A stretch of DNA of 64,000 nucleotides from Lutjanus erythropterus (GCA_020091685.1 CM034592.1:44602611-44666610), one strand, 5' to 3'; positions 37,301 through 48,849 are shown, counted from the stretch's first letter. The notes: generated by a model from the letters alone, not told the origin. Program-made: numbers and translations.

Positions 37301-40300
37301 CTTTAAATCCCTGATGCATTCACAGAATTTTTGGCTGTTTTTTAAGGTTTTGGGTCTCTGTGTTTTCATTAACTGTTGGGGATCATTCCTGCAACAACCA
37401 GCATCAATAAACAGTATCACATTTCTACCCTCATTTAGATTTAAACCTGGTTACCATCCTGCAACAACTAAAACCTTGTCTGCCTGTTGCATTGGACTAA
37501 TTACTTCCCTGCATGAGGGAAGAAGCTCTTTAATGTTTCAGAGCCGTTGGGGACAGTCGGGGTTGGGTTACACTTGTAATTGCAGGGTTGGTTTGTTCAC
37601 CAGTTGACTCGACTTTGCCTTATAGCAGTTTTCTTGCTTCCTTTTGCATGGCTGACGAGCAGGAGAAGAAAAACTCCAGGTTTAAATCAACCCCTTCTCA
37701 TCCCAGGTCATCAAATACAAGAGGAGTCCCAAATCCCAAGTCTGCAAGTCCCAAGTCAAGACTGAAGTCCAGAGTAACATCCCGAGTCATAAACAAGACA
37801 TAAGGCACTTTTCACCAAATGTAAAGCCATTTAATCAACAGAGCCTCTGAACTAAAGAGGAGAAGGACCATCCAGACTATTACCAGCACTAATTTTAAAA
37901 GACAGCAGCTGTGATGGTGATGGAGGTGTGTTAGCGCCCATGGCATCATGGGTAACTGTCATATCTGTGAAGGCATCATTAATGCTGAAAGGTACGTACA
38001 GGTTTTGGAGCAACATATGCTGCCATCCAGACGTCCCTGCTTATTTCAGTGAGACGATGCTAAGACACATTCTGCACATGTTCCAACAGTGTGTCTTTGT
38101 AGTAAAACAGTTCAGGTACTAGACTGACCTGCCTGCAGTCCAGACCTGTCTCCCACTGAAACTGTGTTGTTCATTATGAAGCACAAAATACGACAACAGA
38201 GACCCCGGACTGCTGAGCAGCTGAAGTGCTGAAGTGCAGTTTTGATAACTGTGCAAGTAATTGTTCAGCCCTAATGTGAATCTGCTAATAACTTTTCCTG
38301 GTATTTTACATTATGTTTAGATTTTTTTTTAAAGTTGGGCAGATATAAGGCTGGGAGTAAAACAGTAAAATGCAGGGTGTTAGACGGGGATGTAGATCAG
38401 AGGAATGAATGTGTTGACGTTCCTGAGGAACACAGCCGGCACACATTTCCCACAGAAGCGGTGACCAGCTCTGTGATAATGCTGGACATTGATACCGTAC
38501 TTAGGGAACATCTCCGCTTTCTCACGGAGTCGGTGACACGCTGTCACAATAGAGGCTTTGTTGGCTTCTCACATCAGCAGAGATACACTTCAGGCGTACA
38601 GAGACAGAGTGCTGTGCTGTACCGCGGTCTATTTGTCCAAATGGGCAAAAATAATCTCTTCTTTTTAGCTTTATTGAGCCCTAATGTGAATGTACCACAT
38701 GGAGTCTGGATATGGAAAGTCATCTTTCTTGTTTGGAGCAAATTATGCAGAATTTTAAGCCATTTTAATTTGAAAAGTGAGATTAGAGCTGCACATATGG
38801 ACATTTTTTATTTCAGCAGCTGCACAGAGACATCCTGAGACGTAAAACATACATGCAAATTATTCAACACAATTCAAGCAAAAAAACTTTTCCCAAGAAT
38901 TTATTTAAAATAATTTTGACTCCAAGTAAGAAAGCCATACACAGACAACGGTTACAGCCCAAAACACCTTTATGTTAATTCTCAAGAATATTTATGTTGT
39001 GGAGACGCTGAGAATTTCTTTAAATCTGCAAATAAGCAGATTACAGTCATGTTGGACCAAACAGATACAGAACACTAAGACCATGTTCACTTTATTTTAT
39101 AGTTTATTTCTTGGCTGTAAACAATAGACAAAATAATTTCCCTATTACCTGTCTAAAGTAAATGAATGAAAGATGTAAACTAGTGTTTACCCAATCTTTC
39201 CTCACCTGTTTTTGTTTTTGATTTCTTTCTTTCTTTATTTACTTCTTTGTCTGTTTATTTTTTGATTTGTATCTTTCTTTTTTCTTTATTTGTTTGTCTT
39301 TTTCTGTTTTTTATTTTCTTCTTTTCTTTTCCCCTTTTTGTTGGTTTTTGTTTGTTTGCTTGTTTATTTTTTTTGTTCTTCTGTATAGTTTGCATCATTC
39401 TGAATGTTTTTTCTCTGCTTGTACTCGTCTTTCTTTACAGTGTTTGATCACATACATGGAAAAAATTGAGAGTAACAATGGATGAACTGTTTATGAAATT
39501 CTCACAATAAAAAACTATTAGACATTAGAAAATTAGAGTGATGGACATTTTAAAGTGGTTAAAATATATTTAATCATCATGATAATATATCAAATGACAA
39601 CATGAAAACAATGTGAACGTGTCTTTGATAATAAATAAATGAATCTTATGAGCTGAACCTGCAGCTCCCCTCGGTTCTATGGAGCCTTACAGTCAGTTTC
39701 AGGTTACACTGTTTTGTCTTAATTCATTTTAAAACAGTATTTTTCAAGTTGAAGCAGAAACAAACTGTTTCATCATTTGGTCTTTATACTGGGTTGGATA
39801 GTAACAGATTACATGTAATCAGGATTACATAATCAGATTACAAAAAGTAAGTAACTGAAATCAGCTCAGTTTGCATTTGATAAATGTGTAATTAGATTAT
39901 TTACACTGTGAAGGATTACCTTTTTGATTACTTTAAAATATGTCAATATTGAAATGAAAGTTTTTTTTTTCATGATACCCAATACTCTGATAACTCATTA
40001 AAAGTGCTTCTGACACACAGTTTCTCAGCTCCACAAATGAAAGTATGAAAAAATGCACTTTGTTTGCACTGAAAATGTTTTCAGGTTTATAAAGAAAAAA
40101 ATTGTAGAACAAATTTTTTGTGGCTTTGTCCATTTTGCACTAAAAGGTGCAAAATTTTTCATATTTGACTTTGAAATAATACAATAGTAATCCAAATGTT
40201 TTCAGATTAGATTAAATTTCTTGTAATCCAATGGATTAAATTCATAATGACATACTATTATTTCATAGTATTTAACTTAATTTCAAAATTATCTAACCAA

Positions 40301-41147
40301 ATCCTGCTGTGTACAAAAATAGTGGAAAATCATTATTTTTTTTTACAATCACAGTAACAGTGATACAACAGAGAAAAACAGCAAATCTTCACTTTTTAGA
40401 AGCTGATCAGAGAATAATTGGCTTATTTTTTTGCAAGGAAAATTATGTAGGTGACTGACTAAATTTCTGCAGAGGTGGAAGAAATACTTTTACTGAAGTA
40501 AAGTAAGTAAGTATATAAGTATTTGGCAATTTGGTAATTAATTGGCAAAAATGTCAAACATTTGCTGGTTTCAGCTTCTTACATTTGAGGATTTGCTGCT
40601 TTTCTTTGTCATGTGAGACAGTAAATGACGAGTCTTTTGGTTTTAGACTGTTTATAGAACTTCTGTCGACTTCTGAAGGGGGGTTCATACCAGAAAAAAG
40701 TTTGGGAACCACTGGACTATACGATTAATCATGAACAGGCAGGTGAATCAATAATGAAAATAATTGTTGCAGCTCTACTTATATGTATTATATGAATGTA
40801 ATATAATTATTGATGTGGTAAGGGAGTCCCTTTACCTTATCAATGAAGCTGGCGAAGCGGTTGTTGAGGCTCTTGATCTGCTCCTTCTCGTGTGTTCGGC
40901 TCATGGACAGGCTGGGGTCGATCTCCAGGTTTAGGGGGGCCAGCAGACTCTTGTTGACCGACAGGGAGGCCAGCGGGGCTCCCAGGCCGTGGTGGTGCCC
41001 GTTGGTTCCCGTGTAGAGAGAGCTGCTGCTCAGGGACATGCCGCTGAACCCGCCCTGAACTGGACCGAAACCACTCAGCCTCCTCGAGCCACTGCTGCTC
41101 CGGACGGAGTTACTGGAGCTGATTCTCTTGGTGCGACTCAGACTCAT
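29169..41147 (-). CDS. Type II keratin (krt8-like), nine coding exons, 414 residues
   Basis: A cytoplasmic intermediate-filament subunit that pairs with a type I keratin in epithelial cells. Coding exons: 41147-40836, 35150-34942, 34430-34370, 33030-32935, 31573-31409, 30434-30309, 30212-30069, 29383-29307, 29223-29169. Exons 2-6 are 209, 61, 96, 165 and 126 bp, the classical type II keratin lengths; exons 7 and 8 (144+77) add to the classical 221. The head (about 1-87) is Ser/Gly-rich with [13 protein letters not shown]. The helix-initiation motif is [19 protein letters not shown], coil 1 has [20 protein letters not shown], coil 2 has [16 protein letters not shown], and the helix-termination motif is [18 protein letters not shown]. 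The tail is only about 17 residues after GEE (ends AVSSYSK), far shorter than in K8 or K5. All phases agree. The rod resembles K8, but the exact fish orthologue is unclear. Confidence 0.93.
29307..30212 (-). other. Split 221-bp rod exon with extra intron (29384-30068)
   Basis: Exon 7 (30212-30069, 144 bp) ends ...MARQLREYQ before gtgagg. Exon 8 (29383-29307, 77 bp) starts GACCTGATGAAC after cacctgcag and ends in phase 2 before gtaaga. In type II keratins and vimentin-type genes these two pieces normally form one 221-bp exon; 144+77 is exactly 221. Confidence 0.85.
30590..31168 (-). mobile_element. CAGTGGTGGAGGAA-type repeat, copy B, in keratin intron 5
   Basis: The plus strand ends 'acttcctccaccactg', complementary to the start of copy A at 25.63 kb. 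Inner phrases such as 'gctgatcaacttacagtgga' and 'ggagtttggcagcagtgaga' match copy A in inverse order. Confidence 0.55.
32443..32640. repeat. CAGTGATGGAAAAAGTACT-type repeat
   Basis: Starts 'cagtgatggaaaaagtactc' and is dominated by 'aagtactaagtaagtaaag', 'ttttacttaagtac' and similar palindromic ACTT/AAGT phrases. Related in style to the hAT-type element at 61.17 kb. Located in keratin intron 4. Confidence 0.5.
33035..33083. repeat. (AC)n microsatellite
   Basis: (AC)n on plus; (GT)n in keratin sense, directly before the acceptor of exon 4. Confidence 0.97.
34330..34361. repeat. (TG)n microsatellite
   Basis: (TG)n on plus; (CA)n in keratin sense, eight bases after the donor of exon 3. It pairs in principle with the (GT)n at the other end of the same intron. 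Confidence 0.97.
34471..34870 (-). repeat. Dispersed 'TTAATCGATTAAT' family, copy 5
   Basis: Ordered phrases 'gatttcagcttcttaaatgt', 'ctctgacagtaaattaaa', 'ggacaaaacaagag' and 'tgaaaacaatcattagatgc', matching copies at 21.5 and 27.7 kb. Located in keratin intron 2. Confidence 0.7.
35151..40835 (-). other. Keratin intron 1 (5.7 kb)
   Basis: Long first intron between the head exon and the coil 1 exon. No additional exon fits type II keratin structure here: exon 1 ends FASFIDK and exon 2 begins VRFLEQQNK, which is contiguous. The plus-strand open frame at 38335-38838 shows no recognisable domain and is not called. The rest is AT-rich, with T-rich low complexity at 39.2-39.45 kb and a partial dispersed-repeat copy at 40.53-40.77 kb. 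Confidence 0.7.
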
Positions 41148-41500
41148 GGTGGAGACGGAGGTGGAGAGATGCAGAGACGAAAGATGGAGGACTGACAGGA
41201 GGCAGAGGGGCAGGTGGTGGAAAGTATGAGACAGATGAAAACAGCCAGAAGAAGGAGAGATTTGGAAAACACTAAGGAAACAAGAGAAGAAGTTAAAACT
41301 TTACAGTGAAATGCAGGTTAATATGAAGAGAAAGAGGGTGCAAAAGTGAATAAAACTGAAGACCTGCAGAAAACAGGCTGTGCTGAGCAGAGAATGAGAA
41401 AGTCAAACAGGTGAGGATAAGATGTCTGACCACAGTGAAGTGTCTCAGGTGTCTCATGGCCTTTTAAACCTCCACAGGGTGGAGTCAAGCTGGAGGACAA
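41148..41500 (-). promoter_or_regulatory. Keratin 5' UTR and putative promoter
   Basis: Upstream of the keratin ATG the sense strand is purine-poor leader DNA. A TATA-like TTTAAA lies at 41463-41468 on the minus strand, about 320 bases before the ATG. No other start-site evidence is available. Confidence 0.35.
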
Positions 41501-42654
41501 GAGAGCCACTGTGTCAGATGTCTAGAGTTTCAGATTTTCAGGGAAAATGTAAACAAGTCACCTGTTCTTTATTAAGTTTGTACAAACAGTTCCAGGCCGA
41601 CGTGTCTCCGCTTTAAAAACAAGAAAAAGTTCATTATTTACCACCAAAATGAAACTTCTGATCCATAACCAGGGTTAGGAGGGTGACTTTAAAAATGTAT
41701 TCCAATACAGTTACGCTACTAGTTACCTGTTAAAAAAAGTGTAATCAGTAACAAAGTAAGTACTTCTGGATTACCACAATACCAAATATGGTGAAATTGT
41801 TTAGCCTAATAGAATGTATTATGTTCTTCTTAAGAATTGGGACCAAAAAAATAAAATGATAAACAGTCTAATTCCATTTTGTGGTGAAAATGTATTCTTT
41901 AAGGGTTTATATGTATATGAAATGTATGTAATTCATGAAATGTTTTGGTTTACTTTAATTTCTTTTCATTTCTAAACTTTCTCTGTACCAGAAAACAGCC
42001 TCGTCCCAGACAAGAATTCACAACTTTCAACAATTTAAAAAAAAATGTGTTAAAAGCCTTAAAAATCTAAAACTAACAATACCTACTGATAACATGGGTG
42101 TAAAAATGTGCTATTATAATCATCTTTGTTTTAAAATCTATTTCTTATGAAAATGTCGACCCTTTAAAATTGTGTCCCATCAAATTTTTATGACATTTTA
42201 TAATATTTATTTTATTTAATCAGGCATCAGAAGGGGTAGTGATGCGCTAAGGACCTCTGTCTCACTTCCTGGTTTAAAAAAAAGCAGGAATACTGCTGAA
42301 GCACTGGTAAACTTTCCATTTTTCAACAAATTCATTAAATAATATTGCAATCAGATGTGTCTCAACCATAACATAACAACTCTGTAGCCCTTCTAAATGA
42401 AAGCTAAATAAGAATTATGGTTTAAAATGTGTATAGCTGTGCAATAATAGTTGAGTTAACCGTTAGTTACAGGAATCCAGTGTCTTGCGGCATTGCCAAA
42501 AAAATGTCAGGCTCTAATGTGTCTACAGCTGTCAAAGGCACAAAAATGTACAAATGCTAAGTAGAAGGTTAGCAAGATGGTCTTAAAGGGCGCTGCCCAG
42601 CTCTGATGGGAGGGCAGAGTCAGGAGTCTATTAAAGCTCCACAGAGCTGAGGGC

Positions 42655-42975
42655 AGTGTTGTAGTCAAGACTACCTAAACGAAGACCAACACATGACCAA
42701 GACCATGTTGTATCGGAACTGAGACAAGACCAGGACTTTTAGGGACTGAGTCCAAGTCAAGACCAAAACAAGAGTGTATTGAGCCCAAGACAAGACCAGG
42801 ACTTTTAGTGATTGAGAGCAAGTCAAGAACAAAACTAGAGTGTCTCAATGTGAAGACAAAACCAAGACTTTTAGGTTCTGAGACCAAGTTAAGACCACGA
42901 CCACAGTGTATCAAGACCGAAAAAAGACCAAGATGTGCAGAGACCGAGAACAAGTCAAGACCAAACATCCACTGT
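42655..42975. repeat. Minisatellite, about 66-bp unit, roughly 5 copies
   Basis: Imperfect tandem units each contain 'caagactttta' or 'aggacttttag', then a 'gactgagaccaagt'-like phrase, 'caagaccaa' and 'gagtgtat'. A single related piece lies at 46.53-46.62 kb ('gtttagggactgagaccaag'), so this belongs to a dispersed element with an internal tandem array. Confidence 0.75.
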
Positions 42976-43104
42976 TCCAATAATCACCAGCTGGTTTGCT
43001 TTAAATAATCCCTTAATTCACTGCCTTAAATGTGAAAATATGAGAACAGGAGTGATATCAGAGAAGCAGCAGGTAGAAACACTGTGTGCAGCCACAATAT
43101 TTTC

Positions 43105-43146
43105 ATATATTACATTTAGAGATTGTCACTCTAAATGTAATATATT
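43105..43146. repeat. Perfect 17-bp-arm hairpin
   Basis: ATATTACATTTAGAG and CTCTAAATGTAATAT flank a loop of about 7 bases. The complementary arms are exact. Function unknown; probably a mobile-element remnant. Confidence 0.7.
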
Positions 43147-43299
43147 ACATTTTTTTTTTCTATGCTGCTGCTGTTGTTTGGAGTTTATTTAATAAAGTAC
43201 TGTATGAAACTGCACTCTAGTGATCTAGATTTCCCGCAATGAATCAGTGTTTTGGACTGAAACACACCTTGTGTTACATGTGAAGAAACAGCTTTCGGC

Positions 43300-43648
43300 A
43301 GAGCAGGTCTGACAAACCTCCGCACCTCAAATGACTCACCTGGGAGAAACCAAGAAAAAACAGTTTGTTATTCCCCACAACAGAGAGACACACAGACTGA
43401 GAAACAGTCGACAGATTCACCTTCAGATCAAACTAACTTCTTCCTCTGAGTGAGTTCAGCTACAGGAGAGAAAAGTGGGAAACTACAACACTGCTGCTTC
43501 AACCTGCTGATACACACTGAAGGTGAGTTTGACTAAAAACACGACTCAAAGTGAAAGTAAATTTCAGTGAAGTTAGTAGAGGAGGGAGGGGAGCCGTGAC
43601 TGACTGTACTTTCTGTCTGCTGTGTTTTCAGCTTCACTCACAGACAAA
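43300..43648 (+). promoter_or_regulatory. TRIM gene 1 promoter, non-coding exon 1 and 5' intron
   Basis: A leader exon ends ...ACACACTGAAG at 43522. A 109-nt intron (43523-43631) runs from gtgagt to tgtgttttcag. Exon 2 begins CTTCACTCACAGACAAAATGG. The same arrangement, with the same intron length, precedes genes 2 and 3. Upstream, 'gagaaaccaagaaaaaacag' is a GAAA-repeat loosely like an interferon-response element, but the spacing is not canonical. Confidence 0.65.
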
Positions 43649-45037
43649 ATGGCTTCAAGATTAGAGGAGGATCTCTGCTGTCCAGTCTGTCAAGAGATCT
43701 TCAGAGATCCTGTTCTTCTGTCATGTAGCCACAGCTTCTGTAAAGACTGTCTGCAGAACTGGTGGAGAGAGAAACGAACACGTGAGTGTCCAGTTTGTAA
43801 GACAGTTTCTCCAAACAGACATCCACCTCGTAACCTGGTGTTAAAGAACCTGTGTGAGACCTTCTTGTTGGAGAGAGATCAGAGAGATTCAGAGGATTTC
43901 TGCAGTCTGCACTCTGAGAAACTCAAACTCTTCTGTCTGGACCATCAGCAGCCAGTGTGTGTCATCTGCAGAGATTCACAAAAACACACCAACCACAGAT
44001 TCAGACCCATCGATGAAGCTGCAGAACAACACAAGAAGAACCTTCAGGAAACTCTGGAGCCTTTAAAGGAGAAGTTAAATGATTTTGAACAAGTTAAAGT
44101 GAAGTTTGATCAAACAGCAGAACACATTAAGATCCAGGTCGGACACACAGAGAGGGAGATTAAGGATCAGTTTAAGAAGCTTCACCAGTTTCTAAATGAG
44201 GAAGAGGAGGCCAGGCTGGCTGCACTGAGGGAGGAAGAGGAGCAGAAGAGTCAGATGATGAAGGAGAAGATGGAGGCTCTGAGCAGAGAGATAGCAGCTC
44301 TTTCAGACACAATCAGAGACACAGAGGAGCAGCTGAGAGCTGAAGACGTCTCATTCCTGCACAAATACAAGGCTGCAGTGGAAAGAGTCCAGCAGCGCCT
44401 CCTGCTGGAGGATCCACAGCTGCACTCAGGAGCTCTGATAGACCAGGCCAAACATCTGGGCAACCTGACCTTCAACATCTGGAACAAGATGAAGGACATG
44501 GTCTCCTACACTCCTGTCATTCTGGACCCAAACACTGCTCATCCAGGAGTCGTCCTGTCTGAAGATCTGACCAGTGTGAGAGGACTACAGAAACAGCAGC
44601 TTCCTGATAATCCAGAGAGGTTTGATTATTATCCCTCTGTTCTGGGCTCTGAGGGCTTTAACTCAGGGACTCACAGCTGGGATGTGGAGGTTGGAGACAG
44701 TACAGGCTGGTGTCTGGGTGTGTTAGCAGAGTCTGTTCAGAGGAAGGGACTCATACAGTCTGGATTATGGAGAATAGGGTTCCTTAAAGGTAAATACTCA
44801 GCACACCATCGACCAGCTCCAACTACTGTTCTCCAAGTGGAGAAGAGGGTCCAGAGGATCAGAGTGAATCTGGACTGGAACAGAGGAAAGTTGTCGTTCT
44901 CTGATCTTGATACTAACACACACATACACACCTTCACACACACTTTCACTGAGAGGATGTTTCCATACATTCTCGCTGGAGACAAACTGAAGATATTACC
45001 ACTGAAGGTCTGTGTGACAGTGGAGCAGAGAAGTTAG
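43649..45037 (+). CDS. TRIM gene 1: RING/B-box/coiled-coil/PRY-SPRY E3 ligase (TRIM35/A33-like)
   Basis: Predicted cytosolic ubiquitin E3 ligase of 462 residues in one coding exon. The C3HC4 RING uses C11, C14, C26, H28, C31, C34, C47 and C50. B-box2 ligands are C85, H88, C96, D98 or H99, C104, C107, H113 and H116. A charged coiled coil spans about 120-270 and PRY-SPRY about 285-462, with the [14 protein letters not shown] and [14 protein letters not shown] motifs. I start at the ATG in ACAAAATGG, because the frame upstream crosses a splice acceptor and opens with GTG, not ATG. It differs from the other copies in B-box residues ([10 protein letters not shown]) and in the SPRY loops ([18 protein letters not shown]). 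Fish TRIM35/A33-like genes are typically multicopy; antiviral roles are inferred, not shown here. Confidence 0.93.
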   Translation: MASRLEEDLCCPVCQEIFRDPVLLSCSHSFCKDCLQNWWREKRTRECPVCKTVSPNRHPPRNLVLKNLCETFLLERDQRDSEDFCSLHSEKLKLFCLDHQQPVCVICRDSQKHTNHRFRPIDEAAEQHKKNLQETLEPLKEKLNDFEQVKVKFDQTAEHIKIQVGHTEREIKDQFKKLHQFLNEEEEARLAALREEEEQKSQMMKEKMEALSREIAALSDTIRDTEEQLRAEDVSFLHKYKAAVERVQQRLLLEDPQLHSGALIDQAKHLGNLTFNIWNKMKDMVSYTPVILDPNTAHPGVVLSEDLTSVRGLQKQQLPDNPERFDYYPSVLGSEGFNSGTHSWDVEVGDSTGWCLGVLAESVQRKGLIQSGLWRIGFLKGKYSAHHRPAPTTVLQVEKRVQRIRVNLDWNRGKLSFSDLDTNTHIHTFTHTFTERMFPYILAGDKLKILPLKVCVTVEQRS

Positions 45038-45394
45038 AGATAAAGAAGAAGATTATATTCATGATGTTGTTTATTTCTTAAAGGGAAAAGTCACTAAATT
45101 TAACCTGTTATTATTATTGTTCCAAAGACATACTTTTTTATTTTATTTTTGTCATAATCCAGTTTGACAGTTAGCTTTTTATTTCTTTTGTTGACCTTCT
45201 CATGTGTAAAATTACTTTGATTCTGATCTTAATGTTTAATTCCTCCAGTCTTTTCCTTTTTAATGTAATCCATTTATTATTTTTTTTTATTTTATTTTTA
45301 TTTTTTTTGCCTTGCATGTGTGAAGTCATGAAAACCAGCAAACACTTTGTGGAAACTGATGTGGATCCAAAAAATGAAAAAAAAAATAACCATA

Positions 45395-45700
45395 CTAGTA
45401 TTTAAGACTCCTCTTGTGTTAGTGAGATACAGCAACACCTCAGAACTATGCTGGAGAGAATGTGGGAAGATCAGAGACCACAGACACATTTTCTGTGATT
45501 ATACTGAAACTGGAGAGACATTCAGGTGGAGATGAAGCAAATCTTAAGGGTAGACCTTCTTCTATAGTCTGCATTCTTTATACTGAGAGAGACTCCAGAG
45601 GATATAGAACCTAAAAAACAGATATATTTACTCTGGGTGTTGCTGCTGATCACAAACAAAGATGATCGGGGTGTTATGGAGAAATGTAAAGCCACTGATT
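45395..45700 (+). mobile_element. LINE ORF2 C-terminal fragment (decayed)
   Basis: Translation on plus gives TPLVLVRYSNTSELCWRECG followed by RDHRHIFCDY, matching the CWRxCG...H...C zinc-knuckle-like motif near the end of L1/Tx1-type LINE ORF2. After a frame break come ILRVDLLL and YLLWVLLLITNKDD, like the distal ORF2 segment. It is short and interrupted, so a dead insertion just downstream of TRIM gene 1. Confidence 0.6.
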
Positions 45701-45980
45701 GTACAACAACAGATGTTTGTTAACGTGCATTGCGAGCCTCACTGGCTACCAGAGACACTAGTTGTTTGATTAATATTTGCCCTAATTTGACCTTAATTTT
45801 GTTTGAACTTCATTTATTAATAAATGGAGGCTGTGTCTTCACACTTTGTCTCAGTTTTCCCTTCTTTCTTTTTATCCAGTTAGTTTCAATTACTGTTACA
45901 CCTCTCAGCTGCTGGCCCAAACTTTGGGGTCATAACACTTAACATGTTCAGAAGTTCATTTCTGTTTGACTGTATATTGA

Positions 45981-45986
45981 AATAAA
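45981..45986 (+). terminator. AATAAA, possible distal poly(A) signal of TRIM gene 1
   Basis: AATAAA followed by GT-rich DNA, about 940 bases after the stop codon of gene 1. The related 3' flank of gene 6 has the same phrase in inverse orientation (about 61.91 kb). Confidence 0.3.
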
Positions 45987-45999
45987 GGTTAAGTGCAGA

Positions 46000-47160
46000 A
46001 AAAAAAAATCTGTTTGTCAACAATTAGTTTATCAATAACTGAATGTTTGAGCAGCCAATCATTGTTCAGATCCAACAGATATTATTTGTGTTCTAGTCCA
46101 GATTATAAAGTTTCCAAACATTTAAATCAGTGTTCAGTTACACATCTGACATGTTTATGTTACATGTTGATATGTAAATAACACTCATTCTTGAGAATGA
46201 GGACAAAACTTTTTACTTGATTTCAATTTCTCTGGGAAACTTGACTATTAAACTTTGTAATGTTCCATCATCGTGATTATTTTTACTGCTGTGGACTTGA
46301 ATTTTGTCGACTCTGACCCAAAAATGTCAGAGTGTTGTAATATAAATCATGTACAAAATGTTAAATGTGATTTTGAATTCAATACAGTATTTTTTTTAAA
46401 AAACTGCCTGTAAAATCAAAGAGTTCTATATTTATTTATTCAAGAAATAAATACCATTATAATTTTGCCCACTCAGAATTACAACACAAAGAACACACAT
46501 CAGGTGTGCCATGATTTTTGTGGCGTAAAATTAAGAGACAAAGACCAGAGTTTATCAAGGCCAAGACGTTTAGGGACTGAGACCAAGTCAAGATAATCTC
46601 GGTCTTTGAAATGACTGGACACTGTACGCCATTTCCACCCCATCTTCATGAGAAAAAAGTTCGTGTTGGTCAGAAGTGCAAGCAATTCATCCCAACTGAT
46701 TTATCTATTTATTGTTAGGCGTCGCCTCCTAGAGAACGTGTGACAGGAGATGTATACGGTGTGAGAAAGTCCACATTTGGAGGAGGTGAGGTGGATGAAT
46801 GGCTCAAACAAACACAAGAGACCAGGAAGTCCTGTGTCAAACAAAAAGTAAATGTGGAGTTATTTAAAGTTTTGAATAACTTAAAATTTAATTAGTTCCC
46901 AAACTTCTTCTGAGATGCCACCCTTCGGAAGGTAAAAGTTCATGCCTCCCCTCGCCCCACAGTTATTGTCCGTCAGTAACGATAATGGAGAAAGCTGCAT
47001 CCGACAAAAATCAACAGTACAGTGCAGCACGCTTGGTGACAGAACAGGCTGTTCAACACATCACTGTTTGTGTTTTGCTTGCTTGCTTCTGTTTTGTCAA
47101 GCAGCAACTTTCATCAGAAGAGTTGTGACAAAGCTCCACCTCTCACATGACTTATAAGAG
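46000..47160. other. Spacer between TRIM genes 1 and 2 with inverted paralogy to 60.2-61.9 kb
   Basis: No gene. 46000-46170 ('gagcagccaatcattgttca', 'cagtgttcagttacacatct') is the inverse counterpart of 61735-61925, beyond the 3' end of gene 6. 46710-46800 ('ttattgttaggcgtcgcctc', 'gagaaagtccacatttggag') is the inverse counterpart of about 60210-60345. These are traces of inverted duplication of the cluster. Confidence 0.6.
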
Positions 47161-47460
47161 AAACTAAGAAACAGTTTGTTCTTCCTCATTCAAAAGAGAC
47201 GCACAGACTGAGAAACAGTCGATCAGATTCACCTTCAGATCAAACTAACTTCTTCCTCTGAGTGAGTTCAGCTACAGGAGAGAAAAGTGGGAAACTACAA
47301 CACTGCTGCTTCAACCTGCTGATACACACTGAAGGTGAGTTTGACTAAAAACACGACTCAAAGTGAAAGTAAATTTGTGTGACGTTAGTAGAGGAGGGAG
47401 GGGAGCTGTGACTGACTGTACTTTCTGTCTGCTGTGTTTTCAGTTTCACTCACAGACAAA
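47160..47460 (+). promoter_or_regulatory. TRIM gene 2 promoter, non-coding exon 1 and 5' intron
   Basis: The leader exon ends at 47334, the intron is 47335-47443 (109 nt, GT-AG), and exon 2 starts TTTCACTCACAGACAAAATGG. Upstream 'gagaaactaagaaacagttt' aligns with the GAAACAGTTTGTT box shared by all plus-strand copies. Confidence 0.65.
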
Positions 47461-48849
47461 ATGGCTTCAAGATTAGAGGAGGATCTCTGCTGTCCAGTCT
47501 GTCGAGAGATCTTCAGAGATCCTGTTCTTCTGTCATGTAGCCACAGCTTCTGTAAAGACTGTCTGCAGCACTGGTGGAGAGAGAAACGAACACGTGAGTG
47601 TCCAGTTTGTAAGACAGTTTCTCCAAACAGACATCCACCTCGTAACCTGGTGTTAAAGAACCTGTGTGAGACCTTCTTGTTGGAGAGAGATCAGAGAGAT
47701 TCAGAGGATCTCTGCAGTCTGCACTCTGAGAAACTCAAACTCTTCTGTCTGGACCATCAGCAGCCAGTGTGTCTCGTCTGCAGAGATTCAGAAAAACACA
47801 CCAACCACAGATTCAGACCCATCGATGAAGCTGCAGAACAACACAAGAAGAACCTTCAGGAAACTCTGGAGCCTTTAAAGAAGAAGTTAAATGATTTTGA
47901 ACAAGTTAAAGTGAAGTTTGATCAAACAGCAGAACACATTAAGATCCAGGTCAGACACACAGAGAGGGAGATTAAGGATCAGTTTAAGAAGCTTCACCAG
48001 TTTCTAAATGAGGAAGAGGAGGCCAGGCTGGCTGCACTGAGGGAGGAAGAGGAGCAGAAGAGTCAGATGATGAAGGAGAAGATGGAGGCTCTGAGCAGAG
48101 AGATAGCAGCTCTTTCAGACACAATCAGAGACACAGAGGAGCAGCTGAGAGCTGAAGACGTCTCATTCCTGCACAAATACAAGGCTGCAGTGGAAAGAGT
48201 CCAGCAGCGCCTCCTGCTGGAGGATCCACAGCTGCACTCAGGAGCTCTGATAGACCAGGCCAAACATCTGGGCAACCTGACCTTCAACATCTGGAACAAG
48301 ATGAAGGACATGGTCTCCTACACTCCTGTCATTCTGGACCCAAACACTGCTGATCCAGACCTCCTCCTGTCTGAAGATCTGACCAGTGTGAGAGTTGGGG
48401 CAATAAAGAAGCTTCCTGATAATCCAGAGAGGTTTGATTCTTCCTGCTCTGTTCTGGGTTCTGAGGGTTTTAACTCAGGGACTCACAGCTGGGATGTGGA
48501 GGTTGGAGACAGTCCAATCTGGAGTCTAGGTGTGTCTGCAGAGTCTGTTCAAAAGAAGGGACTCATACAGTCTGGATTATGGGAAATAATGTTCCTTGAT
48601 GGTAATTACTCAGCACACTGTCGACCTGGTTCATCTATTGTTCTCCAAGTGCAGAAGAAACTCCAGAGGATCAGAGTGAATCTGGACTGGAACAGAGGAA
48701 AGTTGTCGTTCTCTGATCCTGATACTAACACACACATACACACCTTCACACACACTTTCACTGAGAGGATGTTTCCATACATTTACACATGGGATGAACT
48801 GAAGATATTACCACTGAAGGTCTGTGTGACAGTGGAACAGAGAAGTTAG
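47461..48849 (+). CDS. TRIM gene 2: RBCC-PRY/SPRY E3 ligase
   Basis: 462 residues in one coding exon, with the same domain order and zinc ligands as gene 1. The RBCC part is almost the same as in gene 3 and gene 6; B-box reads [14 protein letters not shown] is the most diverged in the PRY-SPRY linker ([10 protein letters not shown] replaces [10 protein letters not shown], same length) and has loops [22 protein letters not shown] and IYTWDE. W-to-S/L changes at the otherwise constant GWCLGV motif (IWSLGV) could alter the binding pocket. Intact frame; role in ubiquitin-dependent immunity is inferred from family. Confidence 0.93.
   Translation: MASRLEEDLCCPVCREIFRDPVLLSCSHSFCKDCLQHWWREKRTRECPVCKTVSPNRHPPRNLVLKNLCETFLLERDQRDSEDLCSLHSEKLKLFCLDHQQPVCLVCRDSEKHTNHRFRPIDEAAEQHKKNLQETLEPLKKKLNDFEQVKVKFDQTAEHIKIQVRHTEREIKDQFKKLHQFLNEEEEARLAALREEEEQKSQMMKEKMEALSREIAALSDTIRDTEEQLRAEDVSFLHKYKAAVERVQQRLLLEDPQLHSGALIDQAKHLGNLTFNIWNKMKDMVSYTPVILDPNTADPDLLLSEDLTSVRVGAIKKLPDNPERFDSSCSVLGSEGFNSGTHSWDVEVGDSPIWSLGVSAESVQKKGLIQSGLWEIMFLDGNYSAHCRPGSSIVLQVQKKLQRIRVNLDWNRGKLSFSDPDTNTHIHTFTHTFTERMFPYIYTWDELKILPLKVCVTVEQRS

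Larger units (their letters stand above)
41500..43300. other. Intergenic region between keratin and TRIM cluster
   Basis: No gene recognised. AT-rich; it contains the approximately 66-bp-period minisatellite and a short perfect hairpin, both listed separately. Confidence 0.6.

Noticed and set aside
38335..38838. Plus-strand open frame of 167 codons in keratin intron 1
   Set aside because: No recognisable domain, no splice partners, and the region looks like interspersed repeat. It would lie antisense in an intron.
43622..43648. N-terminal extension MFSASLTDK of TRIM genes (also 47434, 51953) and the 31-codon extension of genes 5 and 6
   Set aside because: These frames open with GTG, cross the 5' intron acceptor, and include intron sequence. 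The conserved ATG in ACAAAATG is the start.
44251..44499. Recurrent 82-codon antisense frame in all full TRIM genes
   Set aside because: It is the mirror of the conserved coiled-coil codons, repeated because the sense sequence is conserved; no independent evidence.
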